A DNA stretch of 10,086 bases from positions 2,574-12,659 of the forward strand of contig FLMG01003528.1 in the NCBI GenBank assembly GCA_900088475.1. Reading direction: 5' to 3'. Origin of the DNA: Hyphochytrium catenoides. Lineage: Eukaryota; Sar; Hyphochytriomycetes; Hyphochytriales; Hyphochytriaceae. How positions within the stretch are numbered: the first letter of the stretch is position 1; the number at the start of each line of letters is the position of its first letter. The position numbers were made by a program, and so were the translations under genes. The notes under the pieces were generated by a model, which saw nothing but the letters and a program-made list of their open reading frames with translations, did not search any database and had not been told where the DNA came from. Below are positions 1 to 7,482 of this stretch, one piece after another.

Positions 1-26
1 TCTCTCTCTCTCTCTCTCTCTCTCTC
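1..26. repeat. (TC)13 microsatellite at the window edge
   Basis: This is an uninterrupted TC dinucleotide run. It lies in the intron that follows exon 5 of the minus-strand PH-DEP gene, so the sense strand reads (GA)13. That intron is cut by the window edge and its acceptor is not visible. Confidence 0.95.
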
Positions 27-88
27 CGCGCACTTTCTCTTTCTCTGCCTTGGCTTCCTCTTTCTGTCTTCCTCTTCATCCCCCGTAC

Positions 89-206
89 CTATTAGCGGCT
101 GGGTGCTCTCGAGATGGACGAAAGGGTCCAGCGCTCGGAATCTGTAGAAGAAGTTTCCGTCCATGAAGTCATAGAGACCGATGGCGTGCTGAACCACACT
201 TGCGCC
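89..206 (-). CDS. Exon 5: DEP C-terminus and start of the following region
   Basis: This 118-nt exon begins after CTGCCTCCAG| in phase 0. It reads GASVVQHAIG then DFMDGNFFYRF, the terminal DEP beta hairpin (family pattern: F-x-D-G-x-x-x-Y-R-F). RALDPFVHLESTQPLI follows, beyond the DEP fold. The donor ATAG|GTACGGG leaves phase 1, so the gene continues past the window's left edge. Confidence 0.83.
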
Positions 207-1177
207 CTGGAGGCAGGGAGGAGAGAGAATGAGAAAGAGGGAAGAGAAGAAGGAAGAGAGAAAGTGGGAAAAGGTGAGGCGGAGAGAAAGGGCAAGAGAT
301 ACAGGGATGAGAGAGAAAAGGAAGGATATGTAAGTGACCCTGTCTCCCATGGCACAGATTACGTGGTAAAACAGAAAGAAAAGGTTATATAGAGCACAGA
401 GGGAGAGAGAGAGAGCCCCAGCAAGAAAGAGAGCACAGAAAGAAAAAGAAAGAGAAAAATTGATATCCAAGAGAGAGCTCTTACCATCATTGCATTGCCC
501 AGGTCCACAGCCTGTTCTCGCGTCTTCGCGAATCCTCCCTCCAGCAGCCAGTCCACCGCTTCTCTTCCCTTGAAACAGAGAGGATAGACACGCAGACCCT
601 GACTGGACTCGCATGGAGCGCAGGGACCGGAAGAGAAGGGAAACAGAGAGAAGGGAACAGAAAATAACGATGTCAGCGTAAGAGGAGGAGAGAGAACAAG
701 AACGAGTTTTAAGGCTGTATAAGAAAGGGAGAGAGAGAAAAAGGTAGACACAAGAGCTGAGAAGACGAAGCATCAGAAGTAAACAGCCGAGAAAGAAGTT
801 CTCTTTCTCTCTCCCTATAATAAATTAGAGCTGTTCTCCCCTCTCTCACCTTCTGTCACAGACTTTGATCTCTTTCATCATCAGCCCGCCCAACAGCTCC
901 AGGGCGGTCACATAGTCTAAAAGTTTTGACAGAGAAAGAAAGAGAGACAGAGAGAGAGGTACAGAGAAAAAAGGGGTGAGAGACACGGGTAAAATTACTT
1001 TTCTTCCCCTACCATCAATAAGCACTTCTTTCTCGTATCTTCCCACCCCGCCCGCCCTTCCTGGCCGTTCTACGAGTAAATCTTTGGCATGGCATGTCCG
1101 AAATCATCCTTCTCCTCTCCTTTCCCTCTTTCCCTGACTCTTTCTCTTTCCTCTCCTCTCTCTTCCTCACTCAGCCA

Positions 1178-1208
<31 letters not shown>

Positions 1209-1682
1209 GTGATCACGAGAGTCACAACGGGGCTGGTCAGTGCACTCACTTGGCTTCGGGCTGTCCGTCCAGGAGGCGACGGCCGCACAATTGTGCGTAA
1301 CTGCAGCTATCCATTCCTCCTTCTCAGCCTCGGAAGGTGCGCACAGCGTCCAGCGGACCGGGCGCATGTTCCCTCCGGCCGCTGAGATAACGAACTTCCC
1401 GTCCGTGAGCGTCTCTGTGCGCACCATCGGCCCCAGCTCGATCACAGCGGCTCTCTTCCTGCTTCTCTCTCTCTCTCTCTCTCCCTTGTACAGCACGATC
1501 TCTCTCTCTCTCAGGCAGAGGATGCGTGAGGTCCAGCCCTGGCCGAGGCGGCGGGAGGTGAGCAGCTTGACCGGGCCCTCGAGGCGTGGAAGAGCCGTCC
1601 AGGAGCTCTCAAAAAGAGTCTGAAAAATGAAAGTCTTCGGGTCCGAGGAGAGATGAGGAGGAGACGCTGGTGGGGGCGCCAT
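89..1682 (-). CDS. PH-DEP domain protein, pleckstrin-like, spliced, 3' end outside the window
   Basis: The model has five exons, in transcription order 1682-1250, 1069-1013, 916-850, 602-485 and 206-89. All four introns between them have GT...AG borders, and the phases (1, 1, 2, 0, then 1 at the last donor) keep one frame of 264 residues. A PH domain lies at about residues 33-130 and a DEP domain at about 164-250. PH domains bind phosphoinositides or proteins at membranes, and DEP domains mediate membrane or GPCR/Dishevelled-type targeting. The PH-DEP order is that of pleckstrin, which has a second PH domain after DEP; any such domain would lie beyond position 1. A role as a signalling adaptor at the membrane is inference. 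The ATG at 1682-1680 has purine at -3 and G at +4, but a good acceptor (TTTTTCAG, exon from 1619) is an alternative. No catalytic domain is visible. The introns are extreme polypurine or polypyrimidine tracts. Confidence 0.82.
207..484 (-). other. Intron 4, sense-strand polypyrimidine tract
   Basis: This 278-nt GT...AG intron is made almost wholly of C and T on the sense strand, so the plus strand is a GA-rich run. The 5' end is GTAAGAG and the 3' end is CTGCCTCCAG. Predicted peptides here, rich in Ser, Leu and Phe or in Glu, Arg and Lys, come from this composition and are not genes. Confidence 0.75.
485..602 (-). CDS. Exon 4: DEP core
   Basis: This 118-nt exon enters in phase 2 and exits in phase 0. 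It reads SQGLRVYPL then CFKGREAVDWLLEGGFAKT, then REQAVDLGNAMM. This is the DEP signature: F-x-G-x-x-A/L-V-D-W-L, a helix, then a second helix with A-x-x-L-G. It is the strongest homology in the gene. The acceptor is GAGTCCAG| and the donor is GATG|GTAAGAG. Confidence 0.88.
603..849 (-). other. Intron 3, mixed purine then pyrimidine tract
   Basis: This 247-nt GT...AG intron starts GTGAGAGAGG on the sense strand. It has a purine-rich first part, then a long CT-rich part up to the acceptor. No conserved coding signal is seen inside it. Intron 2 (917-1012) is of the same type: CT-rich with a TTTTAG acceptor. Confidence 0.72.
850..916 (-). CDS. Exon 3: start of DEP domain
   Basis: This 67-nt exon has acceptor CAAAACTTTTAG| after a strong sense-strand polypyrimidine tract, and donor AGAAG|GTGAGAG. 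It encodes DYVTALELLGGLMMKEI then KVCDR, which matches the first DEP helix and the following basic segment (family pattern: a helix with L..LM, then a basic turn). It enters in phase 1 and exits in phase 2. Confidence 0.8.
1013..1069 (-). CDS. Exon 2: linker between PH and DEP
   Basis: This 57-nt exon has acceptor CTCGTAG| and donor GATG|GTAGGG. It enters and leaves in phase 1 and adds residues of the type GVGRYEKEVLID, a charged linker with no recognised fold. Its main support is that it joins exon 1 and the DEP start in frame. Intron 1, before it, is GA-rich on the sense strand and carries a (GA)n tract. Confidence 0.7.
1070..1249 (-). other. Intron 1, GA-rich with microsatellite
   Basis: This 180-nt GTGAGT...TAG intron is GA-rich on the sense strand. 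The plus strand shows a long CT run at about 1177-1209. Unlike introns 2-4 it has no obvious polypyrimidine tract just before the acceptor (ATTTACTCGTAG), which makes this acceptor the weakest of the set. Confidence 0.65.
1250..1682 (-). CDS. Exon 1: PH domain
   Basis: The exon encodes residues 1-144. The first PH beta strands appear as LEGPVKLL (about 34-41), then GWTSRILCLREREIVLYKG (about 49-67). After a charged ERERERSRKR loop come AAVIELGPM, GKFVISAAGG and RPVRWTLCAPS. The C-terminal helix KEEWIAAV carries the near-invariant PH tryptophan at about residue 124. The low-complexity loop comes from a (GA)n run at about 1463-1485 on the plus strand. It may be a microsatellite expanded in frame between two strands, or a ~33-nt in-frame mini-intron (GTACAAGG...GCAG). 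The donor is canonical, CCAA|GTGAGT, with its GT at 1249-1248, and leaves phase 1. Confidence 0.82.
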
Positions 1683-2234
1683 GACTGGAAATGGGCGGCA
1701 CTTCTACCTGGTCTCTCTCTCTGTACCTATCTGTTCTTTCTTTCTGTCTTTCGCGGATCCTCTCAATGGCGCTCGGGTTTACACTCTTCAGGTTCGTCTC
1801 TGGCAGAGGTTGAACGGCGGCAGTCAGGGGAGAAGAAAGAGCGCTGGTCACTCTTTCTTAACCCTGCCCTTCAAGATCAAGCTTCTTCTCTTTCTCTTTC
1901 CATGCCAGCTGTCTGCTTCCTCTCTCCTCTGCGGCCTCTCACTGCTTTCTTCTCCTCTCAGTGTAGCGCCTGATATGTAGAGAGCGAGGAAATATGATTG
2001 AGGGCCAAGAGGCAAGACAGAGCTTGCCGCCGCTGCCGCTGCTCCTAAGAATCTTTGTGTCCCTGGTCCTGCCACTGCCCGCCGCTCACTCAGTCTTCTC
2101 TGTAAGAAGCAGGGCCAGCGCTGTCTGGTGGGGCCGAGAGCGGTGGGAAGAAGGGGATGAAAGTGCGAGGGGAGAGCGACCAAGCGGTGTGAGTGAGGGG
2201 AGAAACAGTGAGAGAAGAGAAACAGAGAGAGAGG

Positions 2235-2238
<4 letters not shown>
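1683..2238 (-). other. Unresolved 5' region of the PH-DEP gene
   Basis: No protein family is recognised here. On the minus strand two frames stay open (about 2106-1848 and 1851-1609), and acceptor-like (CTTCTTACAG at about 2106) and donor-like (CAG|GTAGAA at about 1708) sites are present. One or more 5' exons or untranslated leader is therefore likely. A GC-rich patch at about 1990-2150 stands out from the surrounding GA/CT tracts and could be an exon on either strand. No start codon or promoter can be fixed. Confidence 0.4.

Positions 2239-2289
<51 letters not shown>
2239..2289. repeat. (AG)25 microsatellite
   Basis: This is the longest pure dinucleotide run in the window, flanked by imperfect GAGA-type sequence from about 2190. 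On the minus strand it is a (CT)n tract upstream of the PH-DEP gene. A GAGA/CT promoter element or a leader intron is possible, but nothing here shows it. Confidence 0.95.
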
Positions 2290-2291
<2 letters not shown>

Positions 2292-2602
2292 ATTCCAACG
2301 TCTGTCTGATACTTCAATCAGAACGCAAAACCATTCCGTTAGCGGTCCTCGACCCACAATCAGGCTGGTAGAAACCCAGCGAACTGAGGTAGTGTTCAGT
2401 TTAAGACATAGTTAATCACAGTAACTGGCACATCAGAAGTGTTGGAACGGGCTGCCCATATTGATCTCTACCCTTCCTCCCTGGTATCTACCACTAGGTG
2501 GCTGATCGTGCCCACCTACAGCATCACCGATAACAAAGTAGAGAAGAGGAAGACGAGACAGACGCACGATGGGCATTCTCCTGCCTTATTGTTCTCTACG
2601 TC

Positions 2603-2622
2603 AGAGAGAGAGAGAGAGAGAG
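2603..2622. repeat. (AG)10 microsatellite
   Basis: This is a pure AG run at the boundary between mixed-composition DNA (2290-2600) and the triplet-rich block that follows. The 2290-2600 stretch itself shows no recognisable gene. Confidence 0.9.
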
Positions 2623-2654
2623 TGAGACTTCTTGGCTCTTCCGCTCGCCGCCGC

Positions 2655-3001
2655 ACCAATCATCATCACCGTCGTCATCCATCATCATGCATCATCATCA
2701 CCAAGCCCGCCGCGCGCCGCCATCGACCCATCAACAACACCACCACATCCTCCTCCTCCTCCTCCTTGTGCCTTGCTCGCCTTCCTCCTCTCTCTTCTCT
2801 CCTCCTCCTGACTTACCATACATGATGATGTTGATGATGGTGCTGCAGAACAACAGCTGAGGAGGAGGCGGAGGGTATCCTTCTTACTGAAAATGTATGT
2901 GGTGGTGGTGGTGGTAGAGATCTTTGTACGGCAAGAAGGACACTCCCGTTACCCTCAATTTCCCTTCCCTTGCCTTTCAACAACGACCCCGCCGCCGCCG
3001 C
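2655..3001. repeat. Triplet-repeat cluster (CAT, CCT, GGT, CCG)
   Basis: Short runs of different trinucleotides lie close together: CAT/ATC at about 2659-2700, TCC at 2747-2766, GGT at about 2899-2915 and CCG at about 2989-3000. The open frames across this block are low-complexity (His, Ser, Leu and Pro runs) in several frames on both strands, as expected from triplet repeats and not from a gene. Confidence 0.8.
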
Positions 3002-3182
3002 AACAACTATTAACAGTCGTGAGAGGACTGATGATGATAATATAAACGAGTCTGTGCCGCGAATCCCTTTCTGAGGCTGAATTTTGAAGCCGCAATAAAC
3101 TCCAACTATCGTCGGCGGGCCACTAAGAGATAGATATCGATGACCAATCTGCTTATTAGAGAAGTATTCTGAGCTGCCAGCG
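2977..3182 (+). repeat. Direct repeat R1, copy 1
   Basis: The segment from about 3043 to 3182 matches 3971-4101 in the same orientation. It shares ATAAACGAGTCTGTGCCGCG, TTGAAGCCGCAATAAA, AGATATCGAT and ATTCTGAGCTGCCAGCG, with small indels that shift the offset from 928 to 918. Weaker similarity extends left to about 2977. No terminal inverted repeat, target duplication or coding motif identifies the family. Confidence 0.85.
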
Positions 3183-3937
3183 CGCGACGTCATCCGCCAG
3201 CAACAACAAGAAGACGAGGAGAAGAGAGAGCGATGATGAGCGGTGGTGGCTGGAACGATATAATAGTAGGCCAGAAAATGAAGGCGAAGAAGAAGAACGA
3301 CGAGGGGCGGCAGGAGAGGAAATGGTGATCGCTAGAGCTGCTGCTGGCTGGTCCAGCACAAGGTGTTCGGAGCAGCTCATCAATAATAGCTTCTGCGGAG
3401 GAGATCATCATTATTAGCTAGCAACGGCGGCGGTAGTGGATTGATCTACGAAGGAAGACGAAGGAGGACATGAAGAAATAGAGTAATAACCCGATGCTAT
3501 TAGTAACAGTGTGATAATGCGCTGGTGACGGTCCGCCCAAAAAAAAGCAGAACTCTGAACTGCTCCTCCTCCTCCTTCTTTTCCACCACCTCGCGCCGCC
3601 TGCCTCCTATAACTAGTAGAGTAGACTCCCTCCCTCTTAGTACATTAGAGAAGCAGAGGTGCCGGCGGCGTACCGGCGGCTGCTGTTGTCGAGTGGCAGT
3701 GAGGCCGGAGGAGGACCTGCTGCGCTTGTGATTGTTTGTTCTACATAGCCTAGATATCACCTAGTTGGTTGTTCCCCCTTGCTGCTGCTGCTCCTGGGCT
3801 TCCTCCTTCTCGCCTCCTCCTTCTTCTCTCCATCTCCTTTGTTCTGTTGTTCCCCCAACTGCCTCCTCCTTGTTCTCTCCCTCTTTCCCTTTCTTCAAGG
3901 TTCCCCCCCTCTTTCTCTCTTCCTCCCTCGTCTCATC
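3183..3937. other. Low-complexity stretch between R1 copies, no gene seen
   Basis: The first half is GA-rich on the plus strand with GAA/GAC/GATG triplets. The second half (about 3555-3937) is CT-rich with CTC/CTG triplets. Frames are open on both strands, but they encode runs of Ser, Leu, Pro, Arg or Glu from repeat composition. There is no domain, splice-consistent exon pair or RNA gene that I can support. Confidence 0.6.
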
Positions 3938-4101
3938 ATCAACGCCCCCACTAAACGGTTGTGGGACTGATAAACGAGTCTGTGCCGCGAATCGTTTGAG
4001 GTGATCATTGAAGCCGCAATAAAGTCCAGCCATCGGCCACTGAAGAGATAGTAGATATCGATAACTAATCTGCATAGAGAACTATTCTGAGCTGCCAGCG
4101 A
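3938..4101 (+). repeat. Direct repeat R1, copy 2
   Basis: This is the second copy of the repeat at 2977-3182. The clear match begins at GACTGATAAACGAGTCTGTG (3966) and ends at GAGCTGCCAGCG (about 4101). The sequences outside the two copies differ on the right side. This fits either two insertions of one element or the ends of a larger element 3041-4101. Confidence 0.85.
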
Positions 4102-4142
4102 GACAGTCAGAAGAGGCTCCTCCTTGCTTTAAACGCAGCAAG

Positions 4143-4174
4143 TCTATCTAGCGGGCGTAGGTCCTCTAGATAGA
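4143..4174. repeat. Perfect 9-bp inverted repeat with 14-nt loop
   Basis: TCTATCTAG (4143-4151) is the exact reverse complement of CTAGATAGA (4166-4174). The stem is AT-rich and has no following T run, so it is not a clear terminator. It sits just after R1 copy 2. Confidence 0.7.
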
Positions 4175-4456
4175 TAAGATAGTGGCCTGTTTAGCTTTAC
4201 CAATATAGAACTGATATTTTACTGACTCCCAAGCACTACTCCCTGCTCCTGCTGCTTCTCATCCCTGTCTAAACCTACTACCACTTCTCGGTATACCTAC
4301 TGCAAATCATCAGGACTCTCTCTCCCTCTCTCCTCTTCTTAAAAATCTTGCCGGCAAACCGCTCATTATCACGTGCAAATACTACTATTCTCTAAGATCC
4401 CTTCTCTTCACCACTCTCAAAGATCCCTTCCGGCCATTACTCTTTAATTCCCATTC

Positions 4457-4690
4457 CTAACTGCTCTTCTCCTTCCTCAACCTCTGACAGCTCCCACCAA
4501 CCCCTCCTGTTCTGCACTCGGATGACGCTTTGTGATTGAGGCTCCAAGCAGCATCTGTGATTAGCACGAACAACGTATCAGCAGACCTTTCAGTCCGTAC
4601 TATCTGAAATGGTTGGTTCACAAGCTTCACAAGAACGCCTTCCTTCAACTGCTTGAGCTCAGATGTCCTGTTACAGCCACTCGTCCTGCC
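4457..4690 (-). pseudogene. Possible retroelement RNase H relic
   Basis: An open minus-strand frame reads ELKQLKEGVLVKLV then LFVLITDAAWSLNH then a Ser/Gly-rich segment with RTGG. Copia RNase H starts with a leucine-rich helix (LKYLK-type), then a strand ending in sDA.W with a catalytic Asp, then an STsGG/SQgG turn. The resemblance is by eye, short and without the later TEAE or DN motifs. It could be chance. The rest of 4175-5208 shows no recognisable gene. Confidence 0.25.
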
Positions 4691-5208
4691 ACTAGTCCGT
4701 AGCAGGAGGTGAAGAACTAATGAGTAGTAATTGCTTGGGTACGAATAAGGGTAGTGAGTCTGCTATGTGTGGGGGAAGAGTACTAGTAGAGAAGCAAAGC
4801 AAATAGACTTTGTAGTAGAAGGCGGATCAGCAGGGTGATGACGTGAGCAGCACAAACAGTCGAAGCCAGACAACGGTTTATGAGCCAATCGAGGCGGAAT
4901 ATTCGAGCATTATGAGAACTCATTCACACACGAGCAGTACAGCAAGACGAAGGAGACAAGCTTACTCTTCTATCTAGAAACTCGTCAAGGACACAGCAGT
5001 CCGTCCAACAACGGCTAAACTCTTCTTTTTAGACACCCGACGCGTCCTTTATGTTGTTAAATTCCTCTCTGTCGTCCGCGATACACTTATTGGTTCGAGC
5101 GTCGATCACAGTTGAACAGCTGGCATGGTCTATTACTTTGCATGATTGTTGCTCCATTGATCAATCCAACTATTAGTTTCCCCAACTAAAAACAGATACA
5201 AATAATGC

Positions 5209-5290
5209 AGCTTGTGGGACCTTATGTGCCTATAAGCCAGAATGGGTAGACTCTAGCTTGTGGGACCCTGTGTAGTAGTATGTGAGAAGA
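5209..5290 (+). repeat. Dispersed repeat R2, copy A, left part
   Basis: CTTATGTGCCTATAAGCC, GAATGGGTAGACT and CTCTAGCTTGTGGGACC correspond to 6113-6165. The motif AGCTTGTGGGACC also occurs twice here (about 5209 and 5252). After about 5275 the similarity stops, and it resumes only at about 5799. Confidence 0.7.
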
Positions 5291-5798
5291 GTGAGTCAAT
5301 GAGTTTAGCTAAGTCTTCGCTTTCGGCTGGCCAGGCCTTACCTCCGACGAAGCTCTGCAGAGGAAGACTTCTAAGGCGATTCTAAAGACTTTTCTCTTAG
5401 ATCGAACTTTATTGACTGATTTACATTGTGAGTAGAACCAAACCGCCGATCTCAGGGAGAGAAGAGAGAGAAGGAGGGAGAGAAGGATAGAACTAGAGAT
5501 GAGAGCAACCTCCTTCGTAACAAGCGCTACGCTGATAGCCAACCATTGGCCCCGGAGCCTCGGACTACCCATCCTCGTCGGCTAGTTCATCTAAAAGGCG
5601 GCAGCGCTCTCGCCAGCCCCTTCTCCTATCCACCTCCTCGCCCCAGAGCTAGCTCCAAGAGATAAAGTGAGAGCTTGTAGTTCAGAGGAGTATATGGTCC
5701 TACTACACGGAGTATCCACATATAACACCCTGTTGGATTTTGAAAATGCTGAATCCCTACTGAGTTCTACTTTCAATAGGAGGTACCTGTTCCCCCAT
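5291..5798. other. Segment interrupting R2 copy A, no gene recognised
   Basis: About 510 bp separate the two parts of R2 copy A, against roughly 70 bp in copy B, so this may be an insertion into R2. No terminal inverted repeats or target duplication are evident. A minus-strand open frame at 5309-5572 has a hydrophobic Ile/Ser/Leu stretch, but it overlaps a GA-rich tract (about 5455-5490) and has no family signature. Confidence 0.45.
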
Positions 5799-5940
5799 CG
5801 CCATAGTTAACATTAGAGACTCCACTGCTTCCTTCAATACCTCTCCTTCTCCTTGGATTTTGGGACTGTAACTTAGGGAGTAGGTCTCTGGTTACATCTT
5901 AGTCACATAAAGTACGTACGACTCAGATAGTCCATCCTCC
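5799..5940 (+). repeat. Dispersed repeat R2, copy A, right part
   Basis: This matches 6237-6380 in direct orientation. Shared blocks include GCCATAGT, CATTAGA, CTCCACT, TTTGGGACTGT.ACTT, CATAAAGTA and AGATAGTC. Together with 5209-5290 it reconstitutes the layout of copy B. Confidence 0.75.
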
Positions 5941-6104
5941 AACAGAAACACTTCCAAAACGGTGATTAGCGAAAATTCAAATAGTGAAATTTTGATCATA
6001 CAAATACATTGACATACACACAACACACGAAAAAGGTTATTTGTGGTGCCCCCCCTTCCCCTGTGGGTAAAAATTTGAGGCTCGCCCTTCGGCTCATCAT
6101 CAGA

Positions 6105-6380
6105 AGTTCCTTATCGGCTTATAAGCCAAAATGGGTAGTCTCCTCTAGCTTGTGGGACCTTATTGGCTCAGGTATTACCCTAGATAATATCACTGCATTA
6201 TTTCTTAGAGGGAGTAAGTGGTCTCTCAAACATATAAGCCATAGTCAGCATTAGACCTCCACTCTTTTTTCCTCATGTCTCTACTTGTAATTGGAGTTTG
6301 GGACTGTGACTTGGCCAGTTGGTCTGGTACAAGTTAGTCCCATAAAGTAAGAATTAGATAGTCTCCACTTTCCACCTCCC
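6105..6380 (+). repeat. Dispersed repeat R2, copy B
   Basis: This is the contiguous copy of the repeat seen split at 5209-5290 and 5799-5940. It carries GGCTTATAAGCCAAAATGGG, a short palindromic TATAAG block, then CTTGTGGGACCTTATTGG. A looser TTGTGGGACC...TTATAAG arrangement also occurs in the LTR-like arms at 8396-8719 and 9144-9479, so R2 may be a distant LTR family. That link is inference. Confidence 0.7.
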
Positions 6381-6412
6381 CGCAGTAGTAAAAATATCTA
6401 TATAGTCCCTTA

Positions 6413-6491
6413 AAAAGGGGATGATCATGATGAATATGTAACGTTGAGAGTTCTTTAGTAAGGGGATGATTATGATGTGAGTATGTAAGGT
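6413..6491 (+). repeat. Tandem duplication of a ~45-bp unit
   Basis: AAGGGGATGATCATGATGAA (6415) and AAGGGGATGATTATGATGTG (6461) begin two copies about 46 bp apart, each followed by a TATGTAA.GT block. The copies have diverged at several positions. The stretch 6492-7482 beyond holds no protein family that I recognise on either strand. Confidence 0.75.
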
Positions 6492-7482
6492 AAATAAGAT
6501 CCCTAATTGAGGGAGTAAGGCGTGGAACAGCGGATGGTAGTGCCAAGGGAAGATTATCGGCGGTGGACGGACAGTACGTAATTCTTAGGACCTTCCGGTG
6601 GTTGACTCTGTCGTCGCGGACAACATCGCTTGACATCGACGTATTTGGAGTTTGGTCTTGGCATTTGACATAGAGTGGTGGTGCTTGTGTTGTCAAGAAA
6701 GTCTTCTATTAGAGCTACTGCTCGTGGATAGTTGATTTGTTCAAGAAAAAGGGTTAATTTGTTCTGCATGATTGGATCTTGTCCAGAGAGATACACCCAG
6801 CTTCAGTTGTTAAAGATTGTTGAAAGTTGCCTCGTCCAGTAGTCCACGTTCCTTGACCCTTTTTGGCTCTTGTCTGAATCTATTTCTGGCTTTGTCACCA
6901 GACTCTGCCTTACAACAACATTATCTATGGCGAAGCCATCAGCACAGGAAAAGTAAAAGTTTAACTCTGCTGAACACTGGCTCTATCCGTTATAATGCCA
7001 GCGGCAAACGGCTAGACTTCGAAAGGACACCCAAATCTTTCCTTCTTCTTCAACTCCTACATCACAATCTCAGGATCTTTTCAGGCTCTATCTCACCAGT
7101 ACTTCCTCTCTGCTACATTTATACATACTCTTTGCATTTTTAGCTTACTACTTGCTTTACCCATCCGACCTTATCTCTTAACTCCTACGTACTGGTTTAG
7201 CGCCAAAAGCGCAGCCATCAAAGGTAAGTTTGAGATTGTCCCTTACAGCTCCTCACATAGCATTAAGAGGAAGACTTAGCTCTAGCAACATAGCATCCTT
7301 GGGAGACCTTAGCGATAACTCATAGTTCTTCATATTTGTTATAAAAAAAAGCTCCAGATTAGCTCCATGAGCTCAAGAAGCACTTCAGTAATGCATATGT
7401 CTTCTCAACTTACAAAGCAAAGCAAAAGCACCAACAACCAGCTCCATTACAGCTTACAAAAGTTTGTCAGAGACAGCCCTTC
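6492..7482. other. No gene recognised
   Basis: Medium-length open frames exist on the minus strand (6554-6796, 6334-6696) and on the plus strand (6817-7143), but none shows a known motif. Since a copia RT pseudogene ends at 7483 on the minus strand, decayed downstream pol sequence is expected here. I could not identify an RNase H in it. Confidence 0.5.

Noticed and set aside
92-751. Ser/Leu/Phe-rich and Glu/Arg-rich open frames on both strands
   Set aside because: They read through GA/CT intronic tracts. Only the segments that match PH or DEP and end at splice sites are kept.
1994-2100. Plus-strand ATG frame with a signal-peptide-like start (LLLRIFVSLVLPLPAAHS) ending at a GTAAGA donor
   Set aside because: It is short and uses alternating hydrophobic codons from CT-rich DNA. 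It lies opposite an equally plausible minus-strand exon and has no downstream exon that can be recognised.
2086-2357. Poly(Leu-Ser) frames at the AG microsatellite
   Set aside because: A dinucleotide repeat is open in several frames; there is no coding evidence.
2813-4075. Several open frames in the triplet-rich region
   Set aside because: Low complexity and open on both strands at once. The only shared peptide (a YCGF segment in two minus frames) comes from direct repeat R1 and matches no family I know.
5309-5572. Minus-strand frame with a hydrophobic stretch, possibly a membrane protein
   Set aside because: The stretch comes from a GA-rich tract, and no homology, start context or splice support is visible.
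6334-6796. Two overlapping minus-strand frames of 80 and 120 codons
   Set aside because: They overlap each other in different frames, include the tandem duplication, and show no retroelement or other motif.
7190-7240. Minus-strand TFDGCAFGAKPVRR, reminiscent of D-x-C-x-[FY]-G...KP motifs in some protist retroelement or methylase proteins
   Set aside because: Only about 14 residues before a stop, with no flanking similarity; too short to support.
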